NCBI GenBank assembly: GCA_018828125.1
Contig: JAHJWB010000022.1
Span: 62,001 to 126,000, forward strand
DNA length: 64,000 bases
Origin: Gammaproteobacteria bacterium
GTDB lineage: Bacteria > Pseudomonadota > Gammaproteobacteria > Burkholderiales > Burkholderiaceae_C
Direction of reading: 5' to 3'
Positions within the stretch are counted from its first letter, which is position 1. Each line of letters starts with the position of its first letter. A model generated the notes under the pieces. It did no database searches. It saw only the letters and a list, made by a program, of their open reading frames with translations, and had not been told where the DNA came from. The translations under genes were made by a program, and so were the position numbers. Shown in pieces: positions 24,891 to 33,496 of the stretch.

Positions 24891-27800
24891 ATGACATCTC
24901 CTTTCAAAAGCTCGCGCCTTGGCTTGCTCGCAATTTTTGTCATCTCCGGTTTTGCTGGGCTGATATATCAGTCAATTTGGTCACACTATCTGGGGCTCTT
25001 TCTTGGCCACGCCGCATATGCACAGGCCCTGGTGCTGGCGATCTTCATGGGCGGAATGGCGGCGGGCGCCGCGTGGATTGCTCAGGCGGGGCAACACTGG
25101 CGCAATTTGATCCAGAGTTATGCCGTCATTGAGGCAATCATTGGCGTCCTTGGTTTGCTGTTCCACTGGGTCTTCACGGGCGTGGCCGGTTTCAGCTACG
25201 ACACCCTGATTCCGGCGCTGGGCTCACCACTGGCGGTGGACATTGCCCGCTGGAGCATTGCAGCGCTGCTGATCCTTCCGCAAACCATTCTTCTCGGTAT
25301 GACCTTCCCGCTCATGAGCGGCGGTTTAATCCGGCGCTACCCCGGCAGCGCAGGCAACCTTCTGGGCGGCCTGTATTTCACCAACAGTATTGGCGCGGCT
25401 ATTGGGGCGCTGGCAGCCGTCTTCGTGCTGCTGCCCTGGGTCGGCCTGCCCGGTGCCATGGTCACTGCCGGGATTTTGAACTTTGTTGTTGCTGCACTGG
25501 CCTGGTGGCTGGCACGGGAGCCTGAACCCGCCCCCGCCAAACCCGTCACAGAGGCCGACGCTCCTGGGCAATCCCTGCGCACAAACCCTCTGCTGCGCTT
25601 CGTGTTGTTCGGCACCGCCTTGTCCGGCGCGGCGTCCTTCGCGTATGAAATCATCTGGATTCGCATGCTCAGCATGGCCGTCGGCAGCACCATGCACGCG
25701 TTCGAGTTGATGCTTGCCTCTTTCATCGCCGGCATTGCACTGGGCGGATTGTGGGTCCGCAAACACGCCGACAAGACAGATTCACCCCTGCGGCTGGTGG
25801 GTTGGATGCAAGTTTTTATGGGCATCGCGGCACTGGCGTCTCTCTTTGTCTATGCCAATGCCTTTACTTGGGTGGGCTGGCTGATGCAGGCACTGGCCAA
25901 ATCCGACGGTGGCTACGCCCTGTTCAATCTGGGCACCGCAACCATCGCCATCGCGATCATGTTGCCCGCGGCATTCTTTGCGGGCACCACCCTGCCACTG
26001 TTCACTGTGGCGCTGCTGCGCGCTGGGCAAGGCGAGCGCGCCATTGGCCGGGTGTATGCATGGAACACCCTGGGCGCTATCTTGGGCGTATTTGCCGCCA
26101 TCCACCTGTTGATTCCTGTCCTAGGCCTCAAGCTCGCCTTGTGCGTTGCAGCCATCGTGGATATTGGCATTGGCCTGTTCCTGCTGCGGGCCCAGGCCGA
26201 GGACAAACGATCCATGCTTCGCTTTGCGGTGGCTGGCGGCTTGGCCGCCACGGCGCTCGTTCTCGCCGTGCGCGTGCCTTTCGACCCCATGACCATGGCC
26301 TCTGGCGTGTTTCGCCATGGTCGCACGAGCCTTATGGCTGATGATCGAATCCTCTACTACCAGGACGGGAAAACTTCCAGTGTGTCGGTGGTCGTATCGC
26401 CGGAGGGGGGCGTTCAAATTGCCACCAACGGAAAAATTGATGCATCCATCGCCATGAAGGATGGTGTTGAGCCTATTGTTGATGAACCCACAATGACATT
26501 GGCGGCCGCGCTACCTCTCGCGATGCACGCCGATCCAAAACGCATAGGCGTCATTGGCTTCGGCTCGGGCCTGACGACCCATACGCTGCTGGGCGATTCA
26601 AGGGTGGAGCGTGTCGATACTATCGAAATTGAAGAGGCAATGGTTGTAGGCGCTCAAGCGTTTGGGGATCGCGTGAAGCGAGCGTATACAGATCCGCGGT
26701 CGCGCATTGTGATCGACGATGCAAAATCCTATTTTGCAGGTCAAAAAACCAAATACGACATTATCGTATCCGAGCCCTCTAATCCCTGGATCAGCGGCAT
26801 TGGTGCTCTTTTTTCTAAAGAGTTTTACAAGTTTGTCCCTACGCAATTGAATGAGAATGGACTCTTTGTTCAATGGATTCAGCTTTATGAAATTGATGAG
26901 TCGCTCGTGGGGTCTATATTGAATGCCATGTCTCCGGCGTTTGACGATTATTCGGCCTGGCTTAGCAATTACTCCGATCTATTGATCGTGGCCAGTCCTA
27001 AAGGCCCGCTTCCGAAGTTGGAAGTAGACCGCTTGATGGCAGGCCCACTGAAGGCCGAGCTGGCTCGATTGGGAATTGGCACCGCTGAGCAGCTTAATTT
27101 CCGGAAGGTAAGCGACGGTAGATTGCTGCGGGCGTTTGCGCGCACACACTCCACCCGACCAGCAAATTCCGATTATTTTCCGATACTAGGCTTGAATGCG
27201 CCAAAAACAAGATATAAAGTTATTGAAGCTGCGGAATTGGTGCAATTGCCGATCCAGCCGCTCCTGTTTTTAGAGGCGCTCAAAATCAGAGCACCATTGC
27301 CAGCAGCAGTTCAGCCGACGGAAATCAATCATTTTTTACCTGAAATATTTACACGGCGCGCCCGTGCGTTGGCGGCCGATCTGCGTGGTGAGCTGACGGA
27401 TGATCCGGTGAGGGGGCTGTTGCCAAAGGTGTACGAGCCGACCATATTGCTTCGAGCAGCAGTACCCGCCTGTGGGAAAATCTGGTCCCCTGCGCAAACC
27501 GAAATTTTGGCAGAACGCCTTCTGGATGTCGCAGAAATGACGATCAGCTATCTGCCAGGGGAATTACTGAAGGGTGTTTGGATTGAACCAAAATGGCATC
27601 AATGCGAGATCATGCCAGATGATTTTAAACGCACCTTTAAAATGTTGGACGTTATGGCTCGCCGAGATTACCCAGCCGTGGAACATGTAAGCAGGGAGTG
27701 GCTTGAAAAAACGCCTGAAAATTCAGCGCTGCGAAAGTACTTTGCGCCAGTGGCCTTGTCCAATATCCTTGTCTCACTGGCTCGCGATGAAAAGTGGGAA

Positions 27801-27899
27801 GATGTAATTTCAACAGAAAATGTCTTGGGAAGTAATGTGGCATCTAAAGGAGCATATCTTCAGCAGCGCCTGTTTTTGAAAGCCATGGCAGTTGATTGA
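24891..27899 (+). CDS. Fused MFS-type membrane domain / spermidine synthase-like protein
   Basis: A 1002-residue polytopic protein. Residues about 1-460 form some 12 hydrophobic helices (SGFAGLIYQSIW, GMTFPLMSGGLIRRYPG, NSIGAAIGALAAVF are typical of the 'fused spermidine synthase' group). Residues about 490-740 resemble a SpeE aminopropyltransferase Rossmann domain: GVIGFGSGLTTH (about 551), DTIEIEEAM, and VSEPSNPWISGIGALFSKEFY (about 626). The usual catalytic DSSDP gate reads SEPSNP, so true spermidine synthesis is doubtful. Residues 740-1002 match nothing I know. The 3' half is clearly more AT-rich than the 5' half. It neighbours pilin genes. Group function is unknown; some membrane-linked SAM or dcSAM chemistry is possible. 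Confidence 0.8.
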   Translation: MTSPFKSSRLGLLAIFVISGFAGLIYQSIWSHYLGLFLGHAAYAQALVLAIFMGGMAAGAAWIAQAGQHWRNLIQSYAVIEAIIGVLGLLFHWVFTGVAGFSYDTLIPALGSPLAVDIARWSIAALLILPQTILLGMTFPLMSGGLIRRYPGSAGNLLGGLYFTNSIGAAIGALAAVFVLLPWVGLPGAMVTAGILNFVVAALAWWLAREPEPAPAKPVTEADAPGQSLRTNPLLRFVLFGTALSGAASFAYEIIWIRMLSMAVGSTMHAFELMLASFIAGIALGGLWVRKHADKTDSPLRLVGWMQVFMGIAALASLFVYANAFTWVGWLMQALAKSDGGYALFNLGTATIAIAIMLPAAFFAGTTLPLFTVALLRAGQGERAIGRVYAWNTLGAILGVFAAIHLLIPVLGLKLALCVAAIVDIGIGLFLLRAQAEDKRSMLRFAVAGGLAATALVLAVRVPFDPMTMASGVFRHGRTSLMADDRILYYQDGKTSSVSVVVSPEGGVQIATNGKIDASIAMKDGVEPIVDEPTMTLAAALPLAMHADPKRIGVIGFGSGLTTHTLLGDSRVERVDTIEIEEAMVVGAQAFGDRVKRAYTDPRSRIVIDDAKSYFAGQKTKYDIIVSEPSNPWISGIGALFSKEFYKFVPTQLNENGLFVQWIQLYEIDESLVGSILNAMSPAFDDYSAWLSNYSDLLIVASPKGPLPKLEVDRLMAGPLKAELARLGIGTAEQLNFRKVSDGRLLRAFARTHSTRPANSDYFPILGLNAPKTRYKVIEAAELVQLPIQPLLFLEALKIRAPLPAAVQPTEINHFLPEIFTRRARALAADLRGELTDDPVRGLLPKVYEPTILLRAAVPACGKIWSPAQTEILAERLLDVAEMTISYLPGELLKGVWIEPKWHQCEIMPDDFKRTFKMLDVMARRDYPAVEHVSREWLEKTPENSALRKYFAPVALSNILVSLARDEKWEDVISTENVLGSNVASKGAYLQQRLFLKAMAVD

Positions 27900-27939
27900 C
27901 GCTTCAAGGATCGGAATTTTCGATAAATAAATGCGCAGC

Positions 27940-28719
27940 TCAAAATCCATCGATTGCGACATATTCGATGGGTTGAAGGGTTTTGGAATCAAGAATTGCA
28001 ACCCAATCCTTGGTCATTTTGCTGGTTATTGGCAAATAAAGTAAATCGCTCTTGTTAATATTGATTCCGTCCAATTTTCGCGCCAACACTTCTGCCGTCA
28101 AGGTGCCGCGTGCTGCAAGTTCGAGTAGTGGTTTGGCGCGATATCGAATTGCATTCTCCGCCTGAGAATATGGTATCCACCAAGAAGGCCTTGCGCTGGG
28201 CTCTACGCCTTGCAATGAAAATTCAAGACTTTGCAACCGTTCGTCGGCATCCTTTGGTTGCCGTACTGCGGCCAGTTGAATGCCTGTCGATGGTAGTGTC
28301 TGGAATTCAGGAAGTGCTCTGGAAAATTCGGCTTCATTAATTTCAACAGCCGTGACGACCACGAGACGGTCGTTCTCAAAAATCACCATGACGGGCCGCG
28401 CCTCCCAAAGCGCATGCATACCATAAACCAATGCGCCAAGTTGGATGACGCCTACAGCGATCCAATCCACCAGCAACGCCCGGCGTGTTTTGGTCGGGTT
28501 GCTGAGATAAAAATTCAACAATGGCCCGCACACTACATCTACAGCAATCAGTACGGCGACAAGGGTACTTACACCAAGCATCTCGCCGAACGGTGCTGCA
28601 TACCAACCCTTGAAAATCCAGAGTGCTGCCAATACAGCGATCATCAAACTGAGAAGCGCGTGCCAGGCAGCAATGCGAACCGCGAATTGCCATCGCGTTG
28701 AATTCCATACTCGATTCAT
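27940..28719 (-). CDS. TfpX/TfpZ family type IV pilin accessory protein
   Basis: A 259-residue inner-membrane protein. It opens with a helix (FAVRIAAWHALLSLMIAVLAALWIFKGWYAAPFGEMLGV), then VAVLIAVDVVCGPLLNFYLSNPTKTRRALLVDWIAVGVIQLGALVYGMHALWEARPVMVIFENDRLVVV, which is the diagnostic TfpX/TfpZ block. The second half is soluble and probably periplasmic (DWVAILDSKTLQPIEYVAIDGF end). In Pseudomonas such proteins are encoded directly downstream of particular pilin alleles and are needed for normal assembly of that pilin. The same arrangement is seen here: it follows pilA on the same strand, across a terminator that probably allows partial read-through. Base composition is AT-rich, like pilA surroundings. 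Confidence 0.85.
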   Translation of the reverse strand: MNRVWNSTRWQFAVRIAAWHALLSLMIAVLAALWIFKGWYAAPFGEMLGVSTLVAVLIAVDVVCGPLLNFYLSNPTKTRRALLVDWIAVGVIQLGALVYGMHALWEARPVMVIFENDRLVVVTAVEINEAEFSRALPEFQTLPSTGIQLAAVRQPKDADERLQSLEFSLQGVEPSARPSWWIPYSQAENAIRYRAKPLLELAARGTLTAEVLARKLDGININKSDLLYLPITSKMTKDWVAILDSKTLQPIEYVAIDGF

Positions 28720-28729
28720 TTTTTCTCCA

Positions 28730-28758
28730 AAAAAAAGAGTGCCGAGGCACTCTTTTCA
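28730..28758 (-). terminator. Terminator between pilA and the accessory gene
   Basis: AAAAGAGTGCC and GGCACTCTTTT form an 11-bp stem; read on the minus strand it is followed by a run of eight T. It lies just after pilA and would reduce expression of the downstream accessory protein relative to the abundant pilin. Confidence 0.85.
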
Positions 28759-28784
28759 TTTACAGGCCCAAAGGCCAGTCGATT

Positions 28785-29324
28785 TTAACGGCAAGTGGCA
28801 GGCGCGTACTTCGCTTCCAGCGTACCGGCCTTCGCACCAGCCATGCCGGCCTTGGTTGCGGAGACCCCCGTTACGGAGGAGCAGGCCCAGTCAAGCGCGC
28901 CGCTGGTGCCAGCCGTCAAAGCTGCAGCCAGGGTAACGGACGTGCCCTTGGCCGCCGTGCGCACATAAGGCGAGATTACCAGCGTATTCTTTGCCGCAGC
29001 AACCCCGGTGGAGGCAGCGTTGTATGTCACCGTAATCGGGCCGCCAGCGGCAATCTGCACGCTGTCAACAAACTTGGAGTTGGCGCCGGTATTTGCATTC
29101 TGGGCATTCCAAGTCAAGACGACGTTAGCCAGTTCGTTGGTGCTGGTGCCGTCAGTGGCGATCATGTTCTTCGCGCCTTGGGCCAAGTTCAGGCCTTCGG
29201 TCACACGGGTACGCACGGTGTAGTCCTGATAAGCCGGCAGCGCGATGGCCGCCAGAATACCAATGATGGCTACCACGATCATCAGTTCGATCAGGGTAAA
29301 ACCCTTTTGCATAAAACGCTTCAT
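28785..29324 (-). CDS. pilA: Type IV major pilin PilA
   Basis: A 179-residue type IVa prepilin. The leader MKRFMQKG is followed by the N-methylated Phe9 and [45 protein letters not shown], the canonical hydrophobic spine with Glu5 of the mature protein. PilD would cut after Gly8. The globular part is Ala/Thr-rich, with a C-terminal disulfide loop between Cys in LDWACSS and the terminal PATCR. It assembles into type IV pili for twitching, adhesion or DNA uptake. Strong ribosome site (AAGGAG). A sigma-54 promoter and upstream palindrome precede it. The variable globular domain is the part expected to differ between strains. Confidence 0.95.
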   Translation of the reverse strand: MKRFMQKGFTLIELMIVVAIIGILAAIALPAYQDYTVRTRVTEGLNLAQGAKNMIATDGTSTNELANVVLTWNAQNANTGANSKFVDSVQIAAGGPITVTYNAASTGVAAAKNTLVISPYVRTAAKGTSVTLAAALTAGTSGALDWACSSVTGVSATKAGMAGAKAGTLEAKYAPATCR

Positions 29325-29386
29325 AAAAACTCCTTGGGGGTCAATTGCAATTGAAACCTGAAGAACATATCAGGTTGTGGGTGTTA

Positions 29387-29402
29387 CGCAGCTTTCGTGC
29401 CA
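29387..29402 (-). promoter_or_regulatory. Sigma-54 promoter of pilA
   Basis: On the minus strand TGGCACGAAAGCTGCG matches the -24/-12 consensus TGGCAC-N5-TTGCW, with invariant GG and GC present and one change (C for T) in the -12 box. It lies 63 bases before the pilA ATG. pilA is RpoN- and PilR-dependent in many proteobacteria. Confidence 0.75.
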
Positions 29403-29485
29403 CACACCATGGCCTGCCCTTTTGCTCTCAATACGGCTGAAAAACCGGAAATTCCGTAACGACATGTGTTCATTGTTGTGAAGGG

Positions 29486-29513
29486 TGACATTTTTGATCG
29501 ATCAAGATTGTCA
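29486..29513. promoter_or_regulatory. Candidate PilR upstream activating palindrome
   Basis: A 28-bp near-palindrome: TGACA, three bases, TTGATCGATCAA, three bases, TGTCA (24 of 28 positions symmetrical). It is about 85-110 bases upstream of the sigma-54 element, where an enhancer-binding protein acts. The TGTC end resembles PilR half-sites described for Pseudomonas. Confidence 0.55.
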
Positions 29514-29645
29514 GGTTTGCCTTGCATGCCTGCGATACCGCAGGAGCCGGACCGTGTGCGGGACCAAATCGGATTGCATCGTGGACCATCGGCATGCAAC
29601 GGCAGCACAAAGTAGTCGCAGCAGTGCTCGTTGGTCAGTCCGCGG

Positions 29646-30437
29646 CTACATCACAAACTCTTGGCCCGCTTTCAGCCAACGAATGTCGAGCGGTGCCGTA
29701 AACCCTTCGGGCATGTGCGCTTCAAACTGTCGAATCTCTTTCATGATGAGTTCAGTCTCCGAAGGTTTGGTGTGGGTGATATAGATTGGGTAACGCTGGC
29801 CTGGGAGTATGTTGGCCAGCTCTTCTGCCAAAGTGAAAGGCGACAGATGCAAGCTACGGTTAGCTAGCTCGACTTCGCGGTTGCTGAAGGCGGTCTCGAT
29901 AATGAGGAGGGCAATGGGCAGCGTGTTAACGCGAGCCCAGAACGCGGGGTTGCGTCCGGTGTCCCCACTGAACGCCAACCAGCCGTCGGCGCCGCGCACC
30001 GCATACCCCACTGCGGGAACGGTATGCAACGCCGGAAGGGCCTCGATCAGAATGCCACCCGCATCAATCTGCTGCCCCGTCTGGATGGCGTGGTACTGCA
30101 TGAAGGGCTCCGCAGTTGACGGGATGGCGCTAAAGTCGGGCCATATGACATCATTGAACACATGGGTCTGCAGCGCGGCGATAGTGCCCAGTAGAGCGTA
30201 GACCTGAACAGGCGTGTTACGTAAGGAAGACACCGCATCCAGCATCAGCGGCAACGCCGCAATGTGATCCAAATGCGAATGCGTCAAAAACACATGGTCA
30301 ACCTTGCTCATCTCTTCCAGCGTCAGGTCCCCCACGCCGGTGCCTGCATCAATCAGGATGCTGTCACCGATCAAGAACGAAGTCGTGCGACAGTCCTTGG
30401 CGATGGCGCCTGAGCATCCGAGCACGCGTACCTTCAT
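29646..30437 (-). CDS. MBL-fold cyclic-nucleotide phosphodiesterase (class II, CpdP-like)
   Basis: A 263-residue metallo-beta-lactamase-fold hydrolase. The zinc motif is HVFLTHSHLDHIAALPL (H53, H55, D57, H58), which matches the class II cyclic nucleotide phosphodiesterase pattern HxHLDHxxG. GYAVRGADGWLAFSGDTGRN supplies the bridging Asp, and IIETAFSN and ITHTKPSE complete the site. The class cleaves 3',5'-cAMP or cGMP. It lies 33 bases after the CHASE2 adenylate cyclase gene, so cyclase and phosphodiesterase appear co-transcribed. No signal peptide is seen, so it is probably cytoplasmic. It is the last gene of the signalling operon. Confidence 0.82.
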   Translation of the reverse strand: MKVRVLGCSGAIAKDCRTTSFLIGDSILIDAGTGVGDLTLEEMSKVDHVFLTHSHLDHIAALPLMLDAVSSLRNTPVQVYALLGTIAALQTHVFNDVIWPDFSAIPSTAEPFMQYHAIQTGQQIDAGGILIEALPALHTVPAVGYAVRGADGWLAFSGDTGRNPAFWARVNTLPIALLIIETAFSNREVELANRSLHLSPFTLAEELANILPGQRYPIYITHTKPSETELIMKEIRQFEAHMPEGFTAPLDIRWLKAGQEFVM

Positions 30438-30470
30438 GTATTGCCTTCTGTTCTGGTATAGACGGCTAAA

Positions 30471-32732
30471 TTACTTGCTGTCGAAATTGGTGGCGCCGTC
30501 CCAGTCAGGGGTGAATCCCTGTTGGCGTAACAGAGCTACACGCGAGGCATATAGGTCATAGAGTGTGCTGCCTTGACGAACATTGTTGAGACGGGAGAGG
30601 CAACCATCGCATTGTGCCCACTCTTGTGCCCAGTAGGCTGTGAGGAATTGCCCCCATTCTTCAAGTTCGCGTTCTTCAGCAGGGCTCACAGCCTCCAACT
30701 TTGACTGGGGCCAGAAAATAGCTACCGCTTCGGCCTTGCCCTTCACACGCACGAGATCGAGTTGTTGCCAGGCAAACTGCGGTGCTTGCAGTTTGGTGCT
30801 CTCGCTCACGACAATTGACTTGCCGTAATGTTTGGACAGTCCCTCTAGGCGAGAGCCGAGGTTGACCGCATCGCCAATGACCGTGTAGCTGCGGCGTATG
30901 TCCGAGCCCATGTCACCAACACACATGGTTCCCGTATTCAGGCCGATCCCGACGCCAATCTCAGGCAAGCCGCGTTGACGGTGGCCTTCGTTGATTTCTG
31001 CAATAGCGTTTGCCATATCGATGGCGGCGGCCACGGCCAATTGTGCATGGTCGGGGGTAGTGACCGGCGCACCCCAGAAAGCCATGACGCAGTCCCCCAT
31101 GTACTTATCAATCGTTCCCCTGTGTCTGCGGATGACGTGGGTGAGTTTGCTGAACACGTCATTAAGCAGGGCCTGCAGTTGCAAGGGCTCCATTTGTTCG
31201 GACATGGCGGTGAATCCTCGCATGTCGCAGAACATGACCGTCAGCTCTCGGCTAGCGGCCTCCATACTGTAGTTCTCCGGCTCCTTGACCATTTCGTCCA
31301 CCAGCTCTGGCGGAACGTATGTTCCAAAGAGTGCGGCCAGTTCGCGTTTTGACTTGCTTTCTACGAAGTAGCCGTAGACCATATTGAGCGCGAAAGCGAG
31401 CACTGACATCAGCACAGCGGTCGCCAGCGGTAGTGCGAGGCCATGCGATATGTAGAGCCACAGGTTCATACCAGTCAGCACCACCACCACACTGCTGCTC
31501 AGTGCCACCGCTGGCCCCGCAGCCAGCAAGGGAAGAGTAATGGCGAGCAGGATACCTGCGCATAGCAGCTGCAAAGCGTCAAACCCGATGGCGTAGCCGG
31601 GCCGCACGATGTTTTTGCCGTCGAGCAATGCCGATAGAACGTTGGCGTGTGTTTCAACGCCTGGGTATGTTCTGCCTACGGGGGTCACACGCAAATCGAG
31701 CAACCCGGGGGCAGTGGAGCCGACGAGCACCACCTTGTCGCGCAAACTGGCCTCCGGGAGTACCCCCTCAAGTGCATCTGACGCTGAGATGTACTGAAAC
31801 GACCCACCCAGGACATCACCCGGTCCGCGAAACGGTATGAGGGTGGCGAGCTGGTCGTCTACAGGGATGGCCAGCGATCGGCCATCTTGGCGCAGGATGA
31901 TGCTTTGCAGTGTGTCGTAGTCACCTTGTGCATTGCGATTGGCATAACCTGGAGCAACTTCTGGCATGCCCATGACCGTGCGGTACATAGCCAGAGCCAA
32001 CGATTCATAATACTGACCCCCGTGCTCCGCCAATAAAGGCAAGGACCGCACAACACCGTCTTCGTCGGTGATGGAGTTGAAGAACCCGGCGACTGGAGCG
32101 GCCTGCGCCAAGACTTCGATATTGGCGCCGTACCCGTTCCACGATGTTGCACGCAGCGGGAGGCCGCGCAGTTGATCGGCGTTGAGGGCCGGGCTGGGCA
32201 AGGTGCCTCGGGTGCGGCCATCGCGGTCACTGGTGAGGTAGAAGCCCAGCACAGCGGTGCGCCCGGTGAGTGACTGAGCGAAAAGGCCGTCGTAGTTTAG
32301 GGTGGGAGCGAGTTTTGCCAGCAGGTCTGAGAAACCTGATTGGCTTTTGAAAGGCCCCGCGGCCAGGCGCTGCAGGTTACTCAAGCCCGAGCTGCCATCC
32401 GCTTCGGCAAAGATCACATCGAAGCCAACGGCCGCCACTTGCTGACGCTCGAACAACTCCTGCGAAAGAGCTGCCATCTTGTCGCGGCCCCAGGGCCATT
32501 GACCAATCCGACCAAGGCTTTTTTCATCAATGTCGATGATGACGATGCGCTCGTCGAGCGTGCGCGGCATCGTGGCGCGCAGCCGGGTGTCGTAAATGAT
32601 GTTGTCCAAGCGCTCCAGCACCTGAAGGTGCAGCACGTTCGATACATGCAGCAAGGCGAACAACAGGGGCAGCAGCGTAATGCCAATACGGCGCCACCGG
32701 TGGCGAAACAGGTGCGAGAGCTGTTGCCGCAT
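30471..32732 (-). CDS. CHASE2 sensor adenylate cyclase (class III)
   Basis: A 753-residue membrane protein. One N-terminal helix (residues 16-38), a periplasmic CHASE2 domain (about 40-355; DERIVIIDIDEKSLGRIGQWPWGRDKMAAL is diagnostic), three helices (about 370-450), then a class III cyclase domain (about 490-690). ELTVMFCDMRGFTAMSE carries the first metal Asp and DKYMGDCVMAFWGAP the second. The purine-selecting pair is Lys (IDKYMGD) and Thr (RSYTVIGD), the combination of adenylate rather than guanylate cyclases. GIGLNTGTMCVGDMGSDIRRSYTVIGDAVNLGSRLE is complete, so it should be active. AGGAA precedes the ATG. It is the fourth gene of the signalling operon. Confidence 0.9.
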   Translation of the reverse strand: MRQQLSHLFRHRWRRIGITLLPLLFALLHVSNVLHLQVLERLDNIIYDTRLRATMPRTLDERIVIIDIDEKSLGRIGQWPWGRDKMAALSQELFERQQVAAVGFDVIFAEADGSSGLSNLQRLAAGPFKSQSGFSDLLAKLAPTLNYDGLFAQSLTGRTAVLGFYLTSDRDGRTRGTLPSPALNADQLRGLPLRATSWNGYGANIEVLAQAAPVAGFFNSITDEDGVVRSLPLLAEHGGQYYESLALAMYRTVMGMPEVAPGYANRNAQGDYDTLQSIILRQDGRSLAIPVDDQLATLIPFRGPGDVLGGSFQYISASDALEGVLPEASLRDKVVLVGSTAPGLLDLRVTPVGRTYPGVETHANVLSALLDGKNIVRPGYAIGFDALQLLCAGILLAITLPLLAAGPAVALSSSVVVVLTGMNLWLYISHGLALPLATAVLMSVLAFALNMVYGYFVESKSKRELAALFGTYVPPELVDEMVKEPENYSMEAASRELTVMFCDMRGFTAMSEQMEPLQLQALLNDVFSKLTHVIRRHRGTIDKYMGDCVMAFWGAPVTTPDHAQLAVAAAIDMANAIAEINEGHRQRGLPEIGVGIGLNTGTMCVGDMGSDIRRSYTVIGDAVNLGSRLEGLSKHYGKSIVVSESTKLQAPQFAWQQLDLVRVKGKAEAVAIFWPQSKLEAVSPAEERELEEWGQFLTAYWAQEWAQCDGCLSRLNNVRQGSTLYDLYASRVALLRQQGFTPDWDGATNFDSK

Positions 32733-32798
32733 GGTTCAGATTCCTGGGGCCAATCCGGCGTCAAGACTGGCTGAAAGACCTGCTTTTCCTGACGCGTG

Positions 32799-33455
32799 TC
32801 AGCTCTGCTCGAACTGCATTTCGGTTCCGGCGAGTTCCAGCATATCACCGTGCTTCAAGGGCACAGGCGATGCGCCGATGGCCGCACCGTTCAACATGGG
32901 CATATCGGGGCCTTCCACATGCGCCAGCACAAATCCATGGTGGCGTTTGGTGATGGAAGCCACGGCTACGCCCGGTTTACCGATGGTAGTGACGACCTTT
33001 TGCAGTGACACCTCGCGCCCGGCGGCGGCGCCCGACATGACGCGTATCACCGCCGAAATGGGCGCAGGAGCGGGTGTTGGCGCCAACGACGCTGGCCGGG
33101 ATGCGGATCCGATTGGCGGAACCATTCCAGGCTTGAAGATCATGGTCTTTTCGAAGTTCTGGCCTTCCGCTTCATGGAAGAAGCGAATCTTGTACTTGCC
33201 GACCTCAACCGTGTCACCATTGCGCAGTTCTTGGCGCTTGACGGCTTTTGCGTTGACGTAGGTGCCATTGGTGCTGCCCAGGTCTTCGATCTCCACCTCG
33301 TGGCCAGCCATGTGGATCACGGCGTGTTCGCCGCTCACGGCGAGGTTGTCAATCACAATGTCGTTGTAAGGCCGCCGACCAAGGGTGGTCCTCTCCTTGG
33401 TCAACTGCACTTCCTTGATGACGACCCCGTCGATTGAAACGATCATTCTGGGCAT
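32799..33455 (-). CDS. FHA-domain phosphothreonine-binding protein
   Basis: A 218-residue soluble protein. The N-terminal FHA domain (about 1-92) has the binding-site residues: RTTLGRRPYNDIVIDNLAVSGEHAVI and DLGSTNGTYVN. A linker with FEKTMIFKPG and a Pro/Ala-rich stretch follows. Residues about 140-218 (VIRVMSGAAAGREVSLQKVVTTIGKPGVAVASITKRHHGFVLAHV...DMLELAGTEMQF) look like a second, degenerate FHA fold lacking the canonical N-G-T loop. It would read phosphothreonines made by the kinase of the same operon. The start at MPRMIVS has AGGAG at good spacing; a TTG start 15 codons upstream is less likely. Confidence 0.9.
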   Translation of the reverse strand: MPRMIVSIDGVVIKEVQLTKERTTLGRRPYNDIVIDNLAVSGEHAVIHMAGHEVEIEDLGSTNGTYVNAKAVKRQELRNGDTVEVGKYKIRFFHEAEGQNFEKTMIFKPGMVPPIGSASRPASLAPTPAPAPISAVIRVMSGAAAGREVSLQKVVTTIGKPGVAVASITKRHHGFVLAHVEGPDMPMLNGAAIGASPVPLKHGDMLELAGTEMQFEQS

Positions 33456-33496
33456 GATCCACTCCTGATGTGATGAATTGTTGTAGTTCGGTCCGC

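Larger units (their letters stand above)
29325..29645. other. 321-bp pilA upstream region
   Basis: No gene. It holds the pilA ribosome site, the sigma-54 promoter (29387-29402) and the palindrome (29486-29513). The remainder, up to the end of the phosphodiesterase gene, shows nothing definite. Confidence 0.7.

Noticed and set aside
30716-30745. ATAGCT-containing stretch in the cyclase gene as another repeat copy
   Set aside because: The AAGCGCT arm is missing at the expected spacing.
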